Shown piece after piece: positions 9,375 to 20,277 of a stretch of DNA of 64,000 nucleotides; the stretch's first letter is position 1; each line of letters opens with the position of its first letter. Both the position numbers and the translations under genes were made by a program. The notes below the pieces were generated by a model that worked only from the letters and a program-made list of their open reading frames with translations, did no database searches and was not told the DNA's origin. Source of the DNA: Sporobolomyces roseus (Eukaryota; Basidiomycota; Microbotryomycetes; Sporidiobolales; Sporidiobolaceae); assembly GCA_016617785.1 (NCBI GenBank), contig JADILM010000004.1, positions 1,798,001 to 1,862,000 on the forward strand, written 5' to 3'.

Positions 9375-10037
9375 AATCTGGCGAGAGGGCGAACAATCGA
9401 GGTCAGCTCATATTACCTTCACTGCCCTTCATACACCATTGATTACGATGAAACGCTCCATCTAAGACTGATTCCTCGAGTTCTCCTGCACCTCTTCCCT
9501 CGAAAACGAGAACAAAGGGAACCCTCCTTCTCTCCACCGACTCGAGCTATTGAGCCAGTCCGACGGGCAAAGAGACACCTCGTGAGGTATCTCTAGTTTC
9601 CATGATCACGCCCTGTTGCGTCCTCGTTGATTCCAATTCCTTCACTCAACCCTTCATCTCCCTCCCTCCTTGTCTCCTTCAACGAAGCTCTCTGAGGTAT
9701 AGAAACTCACTGATACGCTAGAGAAGTATACTTACGACCTTTTGACGAAGTTTGAAGCGAATCCGAGATAGTCGAAGGAAGAGTGAGGAACCAACTCTCA
9801 TTTCGCTCCTTTGTCTTGGAATCTTTCAAAATGATCTCGAGTTTTCGCTTTTGCTCTCTCTCTCTCATCGCTCATCTCATTCAACGTCGAGGAAATGAAG
9901 TCTACGTCATTCCACAACTTCGTTTCAAGCGTTTCGATTCTATAACTCTTTTCGCAAAATCTCGTTTCGTCCTCGGTTTCTTCGATTCCTCTCTCGCCCT
10001 CATACTTTCCCTGACACCTCCGATACTTCACAGCCTT
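9375..10037. other. Spacer between genes B and C (left arm)
   Basis: This is non-coding by my reading. It aligns with 20278-20919 of the right arm, with substitutions and small gaps. An open frame on the plus strand (9783-10142) is not preserved in the other arm. No further signal was recognised. Confidence 0.4.
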
Positions 10038-11347
10038 TCACGCGACTGGATCAGGGCGACACGGGGCCCACTCCGATTCGACGTTGCGTTCCTTCATTCC
10101 TTGAGCGAGAAGCGGATAAGCGTTCGAGTCGATCGTAGGTAGATAACCGAGATGAACGTGACGGAGGTGCGGGAGTTTCTGGAGATTGGCGAGGACTGCG
10201 AGTTCGGGGAAGATGCGAGTTGGGTGGTCGGATTCAGAATCTGAGGTGGGATTCGAGGAAAGGGGAGTCGAGATCCAGAGAGAGCTTGTGAAATCAATCG
10301 TATTAAGATGAGGGGAAGCCGTGCAGAGAGCATTGAGAAAAGGTAACGAAGGGCCCTGGAATCGTTTGAGCGTGAGATTGGTGAGGGATGACAAGGATTC
10401 GAATCCTGCGACGGGAATGAGAGAAGAAGAGGGTAGAAAAACCCTCTGTTGGTGTGACCTGAGGTAAGGTGGATCGTCGAGTTTGTTATTCCGGCAGACA
10501 ATCTCGAGGCTCTTGAAGCTCGGAGAGAGCGAGCTCAAAAGATCGGTGAATCGGTCTGCACCAATCGTAGAGACGTCGAGACGGATTGTACGGAGTGTCG
10601 AGCGGTCTGCTGGGAGTAGTCGCCTAACATGATTGAAGTGCATGTAGGCTGCTATCCTGAGAGACTGAAGAAGGATAGGGACGCTGCTATTCAGCTGAGA
10701 AGTGAAATCGATATCGATGTTGTCGATGGCTAGGTGTTTAATCTGTCTCAATTGAGAACGTCGGAGGGCCTCCTCACCGATATGATCATCGAAGCGCCAG
10801 ATACCTCCGCCGACGAGACGAGAGTCGGTACGGAATGTTCGAGTGCTTCGAGGATTGCGTTTAGCGCCTGCATCGTGTCGCAGCTGAGATCGATGGCGAA
10901 GAGACGAGGACAGGCTGAAATGAGGGAGAGGTAGAGCGAGAACAATTTCGTGTAACCACGGAGGTCGAAGGAAAGAGGGAAGTTGGGCCCAGTGTCGTGT
11001 TCGATTCCGCCAACGAATTCGACGATCCCATGGAGCGAACGGACGAGCCGAGCGAGATGAGTGATTAGAGATGCATGAAGAGCGATCGCATGAGTCCAGC
11101 TGGCCTCCATCGACGGAATCGGACGATAGTAGAGATCCGAGCGAGCGATAGGGAGGAATTGTTTCGAGGCGAGGCAGAGTGAGGCGAAAGTAGCCTGAGA
11201 CTCGACTATACGCATCGATCGTGTCAGTATAACTTGTGTCTAGGGAGACAGATGTGAGACAGACTGACGAGTAGGTCTAGCAGTTTTGTCGTGAACTTGC
11301 GAGAAGATCAATTCGAGGATTTCATCGGGGAGACAGACGGCTGACAT
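10038..11347 (-). pseudogene. F-box-like gene C, left-arm copy, frameshifted
   Basis: The start at 11347 gives MSAVCLPDEILELIFSQVHDKTARPT, an F-box-like start. An intron follows with donor GTCAGT, branch CTGAC and acceptor GTATAG. Exon 2 reads LESQATFASLCLASKQFLPIA in line with the right-arm copy. At about 10815-10825 a net loss of 10 nt relative to the right arm shifts the frame, and it stops at 10748. The correct frame resumes and runs to 10038, where the C-terminal region (HLGYLPTIDSNAYPLLAQGM) is intact. The right-arm copy is broken elsewhere, so each copy preserves the part lost in the other. Confidence 0.7.
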
Positions 11348-11751
11348 TCCTGAATCCGAGCAGAGTGAGAAGACATCAGTTCATCGTCGCACATAGACGC
11401 CAGTAAGGTTGTAGACGAGCGAGCAATCGTAGGCGAACTCAGGAGACAAGGGAAGATGGGAAACAACTCCTCGCCAATCGCTAGAACTAGATCGCTACCA
11501 CATCCTCTAGAATCCTCTGGACCTGTAGCTCTGTCCCTTCGGGCCTGCAGATCTTCACGATATTGCCATCTCGTCGTCCATCCCACCTCTTGAAACTTTG
11601 AGAATTGTAGTGCGCTCACCTATGAGGGTTCTACTTGTGCTTGAGAGTCGAAATGACCAAAGCGAGACGAGCAGTGAAACGTTGAGGAGCAAGCAATTCC
11701 CCTGCAACTTCTTGAACCCTTCCAATCACCCAACTTTCTCACAACATCACC
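11348..11751. other. Arm boundary and divergent promoter region
   Basis: Homology between the arms ends near the start codon of gene C. The remainder is unique DNA that must contain the promoters of gene C (minus) and the dioxygenase gene (plus). I see no clear core promoter motif. Confidence 0.4.
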
Positions 11752-13505
11752 ATGGGTAAAGCGGGACAAGCCAGGAAGAAGAGAAAACAAGCAGAGCTCA
11801 CCCGAACCGAGTCCAATCTCGAACTAGAAGACTCCGACCCCTCTGAACCGACTTCGAAAGATTTCTTGTTAGGTCTCATCTCTCCTCAAGAACTCGCCAC
11901 CGCTACTAGGGTATTACAGACCTTGTCGAAACATCCGAATGAACTCATCAAGGATCAGAAACAACATTTGAAACAGATCAAGACGGCAGTGTGGGATTTC
12001 CAGAGACAGGCAGCAGCGGTCTCGGGAACTGGTTAGTCTAGCTCTCTTGCTGTGTAGAGTAGACTCGAACTTTCATGCTGACGACGAACCAACCCGGGCA
12101 ACACTAGGCTCCTCGCTGACTTCTCGAATTTCCGAAGCTCTCTCTTCAGGACGACATACCGATGCCCTTGTCCTCCTCTCTGAACTCCGCATCCGCAAGC
12201 TACCTCTGCCACTCGGCAGTCTTAACAGATGGGTCAGAGAATGCGACGCAGCATCTCGTTCAAACGGTAGTTTCGGAGACGCAGAAGTTCTGAGAGTACT
12301 CGATTCTATCTTGAGGTGCACCTACGATCAAGAAGAGATGCTGAGACCACCTGTCGTCAAGAGGGATGAATGGGTACAACGAGGATTGAGTGGGCTGGAT
12401 GTGTGGAAAGAGATTCAGGAGGGGAGTCTACCGAAACCTGAGGAGAAGGAAGTTTTGGCGAAACGGTTCCGATTGCGTGAGCACCTCTTTCTCGACAGTC
12501 CTCAGCCCATCCTGACTAACAAATTCTCCACATTATCAGTGCACACCACTCCTGGACCTGAACGTCTACCTCCGAATCTCCACCCTGCTCTACTATTTCA
12601 TTCCCATCCCGGTTCAATCCCTCTCTCCGACTCACCCTCAATCCCTTCAACCGCTATCCCTGTCCCTGGAGTAGATGGAGCCATGATGCTCACGGACGTC
12701 CTCTCCCCTATCGAATGTCGGGAAATCCTCGGTTCCGCCGAATCTGTCGGGTTCCACCCAGATCAACCAGTGGCCGATAGATCAGCTTCCGTTCTCGCTC
12801 ACAACCTGTACTGGTTGGCCGATGAAACGTTCCTGGAGAGATTCGTCAAGAGATTCCTACATCTCGTACCGCAGGAGATTCATGGTGGGAAAGTGCGAGG
12901 AATCAATCCGAGGTTCAGAGGTGAGCCACCTAGCTCTTTAGTTACTTGTTCTCAAACATACTGAAATCCTCCTTGGTGTCACAGTGTACCGCTACGTGCC
13001 TGGAGCTATCTATCGACCTCACATCGACGGTGCTTGGCCAAGAAGCGGAATCGACCCTACAACCGTGAGTCGATTCCAGTTTTCAGCTGCTGGTTCTCGA
13101 CTGATCTCGTGCAATTCGTCTCACAGGGGGAGTATCTGTACGATTCATCACCGAAAGATGCACCCGAATGGTCTCGTCTAACCCTTCTCGTTCGTTTCCT
13201 CGCTTCCTGCCTTTCTCTCATTCCGCTTACTCCTCCCCTCTCTGCAGATCTATCTCAACGATGGTTTTGAAGGAGGTTGCACAACGTTCTTCGTCCCTTC
13301 TCCAGTGGTCGGTACAATGGATGCGTTCCCAGTCAAACCTATCGCCGGCTGCGCCCTTGCATTCCCTCATGGTTCCTCGATCGGTTCTTTATTACACGAA
13401 GGATCTCCGGTTGGCTTGGGTGGAGCGAAATACGTCATTAGGACGGAGATCTTGTATGAATCGAAAGGTGTCGTTGCCGAGGGATTCGAGACTTCTACTT
13501 TGTGA
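11752..13505 (+). CDS. 2-oxoglutarate/Fe(II)-dependent dioxygenase, prolyl-4-hydroxylase-like (about 476 aa)
   Basis: The predicted activity is oxidative hydroxylation of a protein or small substrate using 2-oxoglutarate, O2 and Fe(II). Six exons join in frame: 11752-12031, 12108-12476, 12540-12920, 12985-13064, 13127-13189 and 13248-13505. The C-terminal third has the double-stranded beta-helix signature: YRPHIDGAW supplies the first His and the Asp (HxD), TLLIYLNDGFEGGCTTFF is the core strand, LLHEGSPV supplies the distal His, and YVIRTEILY the 2OG-binding Arg. The N-terminus is basic (MGKAGQARKKRKQ), which may be a nuclear or nucleolar signal, followed by a helical region unlike classical P4H subunits. 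There is no signal peptide, so a cytosolic or nuclear role is more likely than collagen-type hydroxylation. The substrate is unknown. Confidence 0.8.
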
Positions 13506-13719
13506 GGAGACGGCGTGTACGGGACTGAGGGTATATATTGTAGCAATCATGTAGCTGTATCGGTTAGGCTGTTGCAAGTATCTCGTTCACCAAGCTATAT
13601 CTCGAGACAGCGCACAACAATCGTGAACCTCTCGATTCGAGCATATTCGGACGTCTCGACGAGGGAAACCTGCTTGATATTCGACAATAAACACGATATG
13701 CAGTCACTCTAGAAGGCCT

Positions 13720-15903
13720 TTAGCACATACTCCTCCAAACCTCCAACCCCTTCCCAATCACCTTCAAGCTCTCCATCATCCCAACCAATTCATCTCTCTC
13801 CCTCATCGCACTCCTCTCGATCCCCTCACAGCTACTCCGCACCCTCTCATATCCTATCTTCGCTTCCATCAATCCCAGCTCCAGCCCACTTGTCGCTCTT
13901 TGCGGTTTGACGAGTTCCGCCAAGTTCCTCTCAAACTCCTTTCTTTCCCTCTCCCATACCTCCCTTTCCTTTCTCATCCGACTCTCCAAACCCTCTCTCA
14001 TTTCCCTCAAATCCTTCTCTTTCTCTTCTTCAACAACTCTCAGCTTCTCCTCCAATTCCTCTTTCTCTCTCCTCAATTCCTCCTGTCCCATCCTTTCTAA
14101 TACCAATACCTCCCTTCTCTCCTCCTCCTCCTCCTCTACTTCTTCTTCCACATCCGGTTCGAAGCTCACGTCTGCCCTCTCTAAATCTCTCCTCGGACTC
14201 CTCCCTTTCGACATATTCAAACTGACCACTCTCCCCCTCCACGGACTACTAACCCCTCCAATCTCTTCCAACATAACCCTCGAGATTTCTTCATCCATCA
14301 ATTCGAAACTCCCTCCTCCTCCTCCCGCGATTCCCGAGATCCCAGTGGGAGTCGAAGGGAGAGGGGAGGAGAATAATCCCGAAGCTAGTAATTCTTCGAG
14401 CGTTGTCGAACCACGAGGTTTCCGTTTAGTCGCAGTGGTGGAGGAGCGGAGTAAAGAGATTTGACGCGGAGTTGGATCGAGGTGAACTTGGGCGAGAGAA
14501 GTCGAGGTTGAAGTGGAGAGGTGTTTCGAAGCTGAAGGGGTCGAGAACGGATTCGTTCCTGATCCTGGGGGAGACGTGGGAGAACTGAGAGAGGTGGGGT
14601 CGAGGGAAGGACGAGCCGAACGATTCGATCCTACAGTCTCCCACGATTCTCGTCGTTCTCGACCATCTCTTCTTTCGTCCGGCATATCTTCCATCTTTCT
14701 ACTTCTTGGTGTCCCTCCACTAGCTCCAGTGTTACTCCCTCGCCTTGTTTGAGAGACCGATACTCGTCTAGCTACGGGTGGTGGTCCTAAGCCTTTCAAT
14801 CTTTCCCCTCCTTCGTTCGCTCCTACCCGTTTCGCACCAGTTTGACGATTGGAGGATTGTGGGATAGAAGAGAGCTTAGTGATGGATGAAGTAGAAAATG
14901 GGAGTCTACTGAGAGGAGGACGAGGAGGACGAATCGATGCATTCGAAGAAGAAGACGGAGGTAGACGAGTTGTAGTGGTCGATCGTTTGAGTGGAGAATC
15001 TGTTGGTTGGAGGGACGTGCGGGATGAAGTGGATCGAGAGAGAGTGGAGGAAGTCATGGAGCGATTTAGAAGCGAAGAGGAGGAAGGTTTGCGAGATGTT
15101 GAGGTTTGGACAGAGGGGGATGGAGGACCTCTTCTAGTACTTCGAGGTGAGGCAGTGGCAGATTCACGGTCTATACGTCGACTCGGGGTACCTGAGACGG
15201 TCCGTCTCGAGGTAGCAGGGCCTCCAGCAGTCGAAATTGGAAGCGAACGAGAAGTATTGAACGAATCCGCAACGTTTGATTCACTTTGAGAGGGCGGCCT
15301 CGATCTGGTTGATTCGGCCTTTCCTTCTCTCTCATCGAGTGTTGATCTTGAAACGGATTGCGAGAGCTGGGAACGACGCAAGGGAGTTGTCGCGGGTCTG
15401 AGGGCAGCTCGGGAAGAAGACGGGGGTCGGATCGAGCTGGATTGACTTCGAGGGAGAGTAGATGGATCTATGCGTTCCTTCCCGTACTCCAGTAAGCTGG
15501 GGAGCGACTGAAAACAGCGAGAGAAGAACGCACCTCCTGTTGATTTCGAACTATCCCTCAACCCTCTCTGTTCACCCGTGGTCTCTTGTACACCTTGCAA
15601 GACTCTTCTTGGACCCCTCACACTCCCTATACTCCCAATCTCATTCGTTCTGCTGGAGGTCGATGAAGAACCGAGTTGTTTGGCACTAACTTTTCTAGCT
15701 CCTCCCACTCCTCCAGACCGTGCAGTAGGTAGTTTGAACTCTTCCTTATGCTGTGATGCGCTTGGAGTAGCGTTCGAGGTGAGTTGACGGTGAGAGGACG
15801 AGATGTTGATTGATGAAGATGAAGATGGAAGGGAGCGATGGGAAGCTCTTGGTAGCGTTGAAGTAGATGTGGATGGTTGTCGTATATGTGTCGAGGTCGA
15901 CAT
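13720..15903 (-). CDS. Ser/Thr/Arg-rich protein with C-terminal coiled coil (about 727 aa)
   Basis: I do not recognise this as a named gene. The frame is open from 15993, but the first ATG is at 15903 (MSTSTHIRQPSTSTSTL), which I take as the start. Residues 1-480 are basic, low-complexity Ser/Thr/Pro/Arg sequence, probably disordered and phosphorylated. They contain KLSSIPQS, a match to the SxIP motif that binds EB1-type microtubule plus-end proteins. A stretch near 520-590 is more ordered. Residues about 600-720 are charged heptad-like sequence (EELRREKEELEEKLRVVEEE), a likely coiled coil. The layout fits a cytoskeletal or spindle adaptor, but this is inference. A short intron near the middle cannot be excluded. 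The gene lies tail-to-tail with the dioxygenase gene, about 215 bp apart. Confidence 0.65.
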   Translation of the reverse strand: MSTSTHIRQPSTSTSTLPRASHRSLPSSSSSINISSSHRQLTSNATPSASQHKEEFKLPTARSGGVGGARKVSAKQLGSSSTSSRTNEIGSIGSVRGPRRVLQGVQETTGEQRGLRDSSKSTGGAFFSRCFQSLPSLLEYGKERIDPSTLPRSQSSSIRPPSSSRAALRPATTPLRRSQLSQSVSRSTLDEREGKAESTRSRPPSQSESNVADSFNTSRSLPISTAGGPATSRRTVSGTPSRRIDRESATASPRSTRRGPPSPSVQTSTSRKPSSSSLLNRSMTSSTLSRSTSSRTSLQPTDSPLKRSTTTTRLPPSSSSNASIRPPRPPLSRLPFSTSSITKLSSIPQSSNRQTGAKRVGANEGGERLKGLGPPPVARRVSVSQTRRGSNTGASGGTPRSRKMEDMPDERRDGRERRESWETVGSNRSARPSLDPTSLSSPTSPPGSGTNPFSTPSASKHLSTSTSTSLAQVHLDPTPRQISLLRSSTTATKRKPRGSTTLEELLASGLFSSPLPSTPTGISGIAGGGGGSFELMDEEISRVMLEEIGGVSSPWRGRVVSLNMSKGRSPRRDLERADVSFEPDVEEEVEEEEEERREVLVLERMGQEELRREKEELEEKLRVVEEEKEKDLREMREGLESRMRKEREVWERERKEFERNLAELVKPQRATSGLELGLMEAKIGYERVRSSCEGIERSAMRERDELVGMMESLKVIGKGLEVWRSMC

Positions 15904-16758
15904 CGCTATCGTGCGAGATGGAACGAAGTGAGGGAGGAGAGAAAGCGAGAAGCGACTTTCGCAGACTAGCGATTTTGTGGTCTGCTTGCTCAAGAGACGA
16001 TCGCATCCACTCGAACTGAAAAAGACACTCTCTGGACTTCATGAAGCTTTGCGGCCGGAACGAGAAGAACGGATATAATCGATAAATTTCGCAGGATCAT
16101 AAGCAATTCGCCGCTTCCCTCGTCCTGCCTTCCGACGAGAGACTCAAGATGAGCTCAGGAAGATTCTTCTGGCTTCTACGATCACTGGGAAACTAGCACA
16201 AGTCGATCCCATTCGTTGACCTGGCCCTGTTTACTTGTAGATATCCTGTTCTGCCTCTATCTCCTACTCCTAGACCTTCTGCTCCGCTTCCAACACCCTG
16301 TACCTCCTCTGTCGATATAATACCTAGCCTTGCGTCTTGTTTGAGGCCATCTTGGGATGCAACTAGATGTTGTAGCGACGCGAACGAAGGTTGAACGGAT
16401 GAAGGGTGAATCATTTCCGGCTTGACCGGGTCCCCGATCGCTCCGATGAATTGCGACTAGCTCATTGGGCGTATATAGCTAGTCTAAGCGCATCCAGAGG
16501 GTTGCCATGATTGCTGAAGGTCTTGACTCGGTTTTGAGTTGATTGAAGATCGAAAATGAGCGAATCTGGACGGAACGACGTAGAAGTTGTCCAGATTGAT
16601 AGAGGAAATGTTCTAGCCCTAGTCTACGAGTGCTGGAGTCTGAAGCAAGAGTCAGTGTGGAGCGTAGGAGATGAACCTCCCACTCTTGATCTTCCCACAA
16701 CTTTCTGCTTCCTCCACCTCACTTGCTCTGCCGTTCTCTCCTCAATCCACTCTCAAGA
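15904..16758. other. Divergent promoter region between coiled-coil gene and RPB4
   Basis: There is no convincing coding sequence on either strand. Short frames here lack splice-compatible context. It should hold the promoters and 5' UTRs of both flanking genes. Confidence 0.4.
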
Positions 16759-17465
16759 ATGTCACGTATCACCTCACGTATCAAGCCTGAAGACGAAGAT
16801 GCTTCCCAACTGAAATTCGGACCAGGTAAATCTCACCCTCTCTCTCTCCTCTCACTACCTCCTGCCGCTAGCTAACCCTAGAGAATTGATGCAGAATTCG
16901 AACAATCATTCGTACAGAAGAACACGTTGACCATTAGTGAGGTGAAAGTGATTTTGGATACTATAGATCAAGATAAACAACCTGATAACGCGTGAGTCTC
17001 TCCCGCCTCTCCAGCTCTGGACACAGAGCCCAGGCTGAATTTGGTAGGAGGCCGCACGCACAGTGTGTTTACGAAAACGAGAGATTATGTTGATATTTTC
17101 GCGAGGTTTCCAACTTCAGAAGTTTCAGATGCAGTTCGACAGTACGTTCCACTCGATCCCTCTACCCTAGTGTTCAGAACAGTACCTGACGGTGTGACAC
17201 TTTGCTGCGAGCGTACAGATCATTACCGGACGATCAATTAAAGTTTTACGAAATCGCACAATTGATCAACCTGTGTCCGGCAGATTCGGAAGAAGCGAAA
17301 GCGCTCATACCTTCGTATGTCGCTCACTCTCTCTCACCATATGCTCTCGCATAGGAAGAGCGCTGATGACGATGTGCTTGTGGAACGTACAGGATTAAAT
17401 TGGATGATGAGATTTTACAATCACATCTGACGGATCTGGCGATGGTTAGGAAGAATCAATCATAA
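16759..17465 (+). CDS. RPB4: RNA polymerase II subunit Rpb4 (136 aa)
   Basis: Rpb4 forms the stalk of RNA polymerase II with Rpb7 and acts in initiation, and in mRNA export and decay. Five short exons join in frame: 16759-16825, 16895-16991, 17064-17141, 17219-17314 and 17393-17465. The C-terminal signature is FYEIAQLINLCPADSEEAKA followed by LIPSIKLDDEILQ, the hallmark of the RPB4/RPC9 core. The N-terminus FEQSFVQKNTLTISEV also matches the family. The length is close to plant and animal Rpb4 and shorter than the yeast protein. Four introns in 400 coding bases is dense even here. The gene lies in the single-copy segment between the inverted arms, so recombination between the arms could flip it. 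Confidence 0.9.
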
Positions 17466-17723
17466 CGCACGAGATCAGCGGTTCGTTGTAGGAAGGAGAC
17501 GCAGTGAATCGAGGTTCTGATGGCGTTGTATCGATTTTAGAGGGTTTCGGGCTTAAGGTCATTTTCCGAAAAACATTGTTGTAACTACCAAGAAGAGCTT
17601 TTTTCGTTCTCACACTACAGCGCTCTTCTAGTCTCTTCACAAGTACCTCCTTTGGACTCGTCGTACTATGCAGAGCAACGAGATCGACCTAATGTAGCTC
17701 ATTGCGTAAGATCTCGTCTCATT

Positions 17724-18682
17724 CTATTCAAACTTCAATACTTTCCCCATCTTCCCACTCGTCGTCTTGCCCTCGTTCCTCCACCTCTCCTTCTCCTTCT
17801 TGCCCTCCTCGACCCTTCCAAACACTCTCCAATACAACCACCCCTCAATCATAGCAATCGCAATCGCACCTCCCATACTCAATCCCAATCTCTACAACAC
17901 TCACTGTTCAATCAACTTCCGTGCCTTTGAAAGAGAGAGGGGAGACGTACGACAGCTGGAGAATACCCGAATCCAACCCAATAAACACTAGTGAAAACCG
18001 CTCCCATCGAAACCAACACGTTGACAATCGCACTCAATTCCCTCTTGATCTCGCCCCATTCCTCAGCGACGGTTTTGGAGGATGACGAAGCGTGGATATC
18101 AGTTTGAGGGAGGAGAGAAATGTGCGAAGGGGTTTGAAGGGAGGTGAGGGAAGCGTAGGAGATGCGATCTTGGGAGAGCTGGATTGAGGAGAGAATGGCT
18201 AATAGCTCGGGGGACTGAGGAGGGAAGGGAGTCAGTAGGGAGGAGAAGGAGGGGAGGGGAAGGGCGTACTTTGGTGCGGGGTTTGAGAGGTGGAGCGTAG
18301 ATGTCCGTTAGTTTCAGAAGGGAAGATAGGCGGATTGGATCTGTTGGCATACTTGATCATAACACTCAGCTCATTGTTCGATCAAAGCAGTCCGAGAGGG
18401 AGTATGCGAACCTTTTCCACCCAAATTGTGCAATTTACCTCTCAATCCTTCCTCCTCCTTATTCTTGACCCAAGTCGATATCTTGACCAATACATTATGT
18501 TCAATCGTGTTTACTTGCTCGCCTTTCTCAGTGATCTGAGGCAGAGGTGACGAAGTTGATTCAATCGATTCTAGTGGTTGATCTAGATGGAACTGGACGA
18601 GTTGGAGGAGTTCTTGAGGTAGTAGAGGTAGAAGCGGTTGTAAGCGCGTCTCTAGAGCGGGCGTCAGAAGGAGGAGTACCAT
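17724..18682 (-). CDS. VMA12: V-ATPase assembly factor, Vma12/TMEM199-like (257 aa)
   Basis: Vma12 works in the ER to assemble the membrane sector of the vacuolar H+-ATPase. Four exons join in frame: 18682-18412, 18340-18270, 18214-17951 and 17891-17724. The protein starts MVLLLLTPALETRLQPLL. It has the family's central motif LSSLLKLTDIYAPPLKPRT and then two C-terminal membrane segments: IVNVLVSMGAVFTSVYWVGFG and LGLSMGGAIAIAMIEGWLYW, followed by a charged tail. A conserved-type EEWGEIKRELSAI lies just before the first segment. The length agrees with fungal Vma12. Identification is by motif layout, not by alignment. The gene is tail-to-tail with RPB4, with about 260 bp between stops. Confidence 0.72.
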
Positions 18683-18954
18683 TGCTGAGTGAGATGTAGA
18701 GGAGAAAGAGCAAGAAGAGAAAGGTTGGATCAGACCATTTCAACACAATACTCGCTTGGGCTACTCTGATAAAATCACTAGCTAGAGAAGATCATCAGGG
18801 TGAGTCTACAAGCGTCTTTTGGCTAGCGGGAGGTGAGATGGAGGAGGAATCGCGGGTGAGAGATGAACGGTGACGACGCGGTCGGAAAGCAGTGAGTAAC
18901 GCTGGAAGAGGGACGGGAGATGTACGAATTGACTAACAATGTCTGTGAACAGCG

Positions 18955-20277
18955 ATGTCGTCCATCTACTTCCCCGATGAAATCCTCGAATTAATCTTCT
19001 CGCAAATTCACGATAAAACTGCTAGACCTACTCGTCAGTCTGTCCTTCTTCCCACCTAGACACAAGCTATACTGACACAATCGATGCGTACAGTCGAGCC
19101 TCAAACTACCTTCGCCTCACTCTGCCTCGCCTCGAAACGATTCCTCCCTATCGCTTGCTCGAGTCTGTACCATCGCCCAATTCCGTCGAAGGAGGCCACT
19201 TGGACTCGCGCGATCGCTCTTCATGCATCTCTAGTCACGCCTCTCGCTCGATTCGTCCATTCGCTCGATGGGATCGTCGAATTCGTTGGCGGAATCGAAT
19301 ACGACACCGAACCCAACTTCCCTCTTCCCTTTAATCTCAGTGGCTATACGAAACGGTTCTCCCTCTACCATGCTCTCGTCTCCGCCTTTCCGCATCTCTT
19401 CGCCGTAGATCTCGGCTGCGACACGATGCAGGAGCTAAACGCAATTCTGGGAGCACTCGAGCGTTCCCTACCGACTCTCAAAATTATCAACCTCGTCGGC
19501 AAGGGTATCTGGCGCTTCGATGATCATATCGCTGAGGAGGCCCTCCAACGTTCTCAATTGCAACACATTAAACACCTAGTCATCGACAACATCGACATCG
19601 ATTTCACTTCTCATTTAAACGGCAGTGTTCCGATTCTTCTTCAGTCTCTCAAGATAGTAGCCTACCTGCACTTCAATCATGTACGGCGACTATTCCCAGA
19701 AGACCGCTCGACACTCCGTACAATCCGTCTCGACGTCTCTGCGATTGGTGCAGACCGATTCACCGATCTTTTGAGCTCGCTCTCTCCGAGCTTCAAGAGC
19801 CTCGAGATTGTCTGCCGGAATAACAAACTCGACGATCCACCTTACCTCAGGTCACACCAACAGAGGGTTTTTCTACCCTCTTCTTCTCTCATTCCCGTCG
19901 CAGGATTCGAATCCTTGTCATCCCTCACCAATCTCGCGCTCCAACAATTTCAAGGCCCTTCTTTACCCTTTCTCTTTTCTCTTTTCTCTCTGCACGACTT
20001 CCCCTCATCTAAACACGATCGATTTCACAAGCTCTCTTTGGATCTCGACTCCCAATTCTTCCAATCCTGCCTCAGACCCTGAATCCGACCACCCAACTCG
20101 CATCTTCCCGAACTCGCAGTCCTCGCCAATCTTCACAAACTCCCGCACCTCCATCATGTTCATCTCGGCTATCTACCTACCATCGACTCGAACGCTTATC
20201 CGCTTCTCGCTCAAGGAATGAAGGAACGCGACGTCGTATTGGAGTGGGTTCCGTGTCGCCCTGATCCAGTCGAGTGA
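18955..20277 (+). pseudogene. F-box-like gene C, right-arm copy, frameshifted near the 3' end
   Basis: The start at 18955 gives MSSIYFPDEILELIFSQIHD. An intron at 19034-19093 (donor GTCAGT, branch CTGAC, acceptor TACAG) matches the left copy. Exon 2 stays open through LKIINLVGKGIWRFDDHIAE, the segment lost on the left. The frame breaks at about 19965-19990, where a TTTTCTC-rich stretch is expanded relative to the left copy. A second break at about 20087 removes one C from a CCCC run. After that the original C-terminal frame resumes, ending at the TGA at 20277. Read as is, the protein would end at 20082 with an unrelated tail. Slippage in pyrimidine runs is the likely cause. Confidence 0.7.

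Larger units (their letters stand above)
1..11347 (-). repeat. Left arm of large inverted duplication (genes C-B-[LINE]-A)
   Basis: Read on the minus strand, this stretch carries F-box-like genes C (11347-10038), B (9374-8022) and A (929 to beyond the edge), with intergenic DNA that also aligns. The same order appears on the plus strand at about 18955-24785. Homology starts close to the start codon of gene C; I see none upstream of it. A retrotransposon at 1185-7101 is an insertion private to this arm. By eye, similarity is roughly 85-90% over B and C and their spacers, but near-identical over gene A and about 100 bp upstream of it. Confidence 0.85.

Noticed and set aside
14101..14160. Possible acidic microsatellite (TCC/TTC repeats)
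   Set aside because: It encodes the Glu-rich stretch of the coiled-coil protein on the minus strand, so it is coding low complexity rather than an independent repeat.
13907..14464. 185-codon ORF on the plus strand
   Set aside because: It lies antisense to the coiled-coil gene and consists of Ser/Leu runs that mirror its Glu/Lys/Arg codons.
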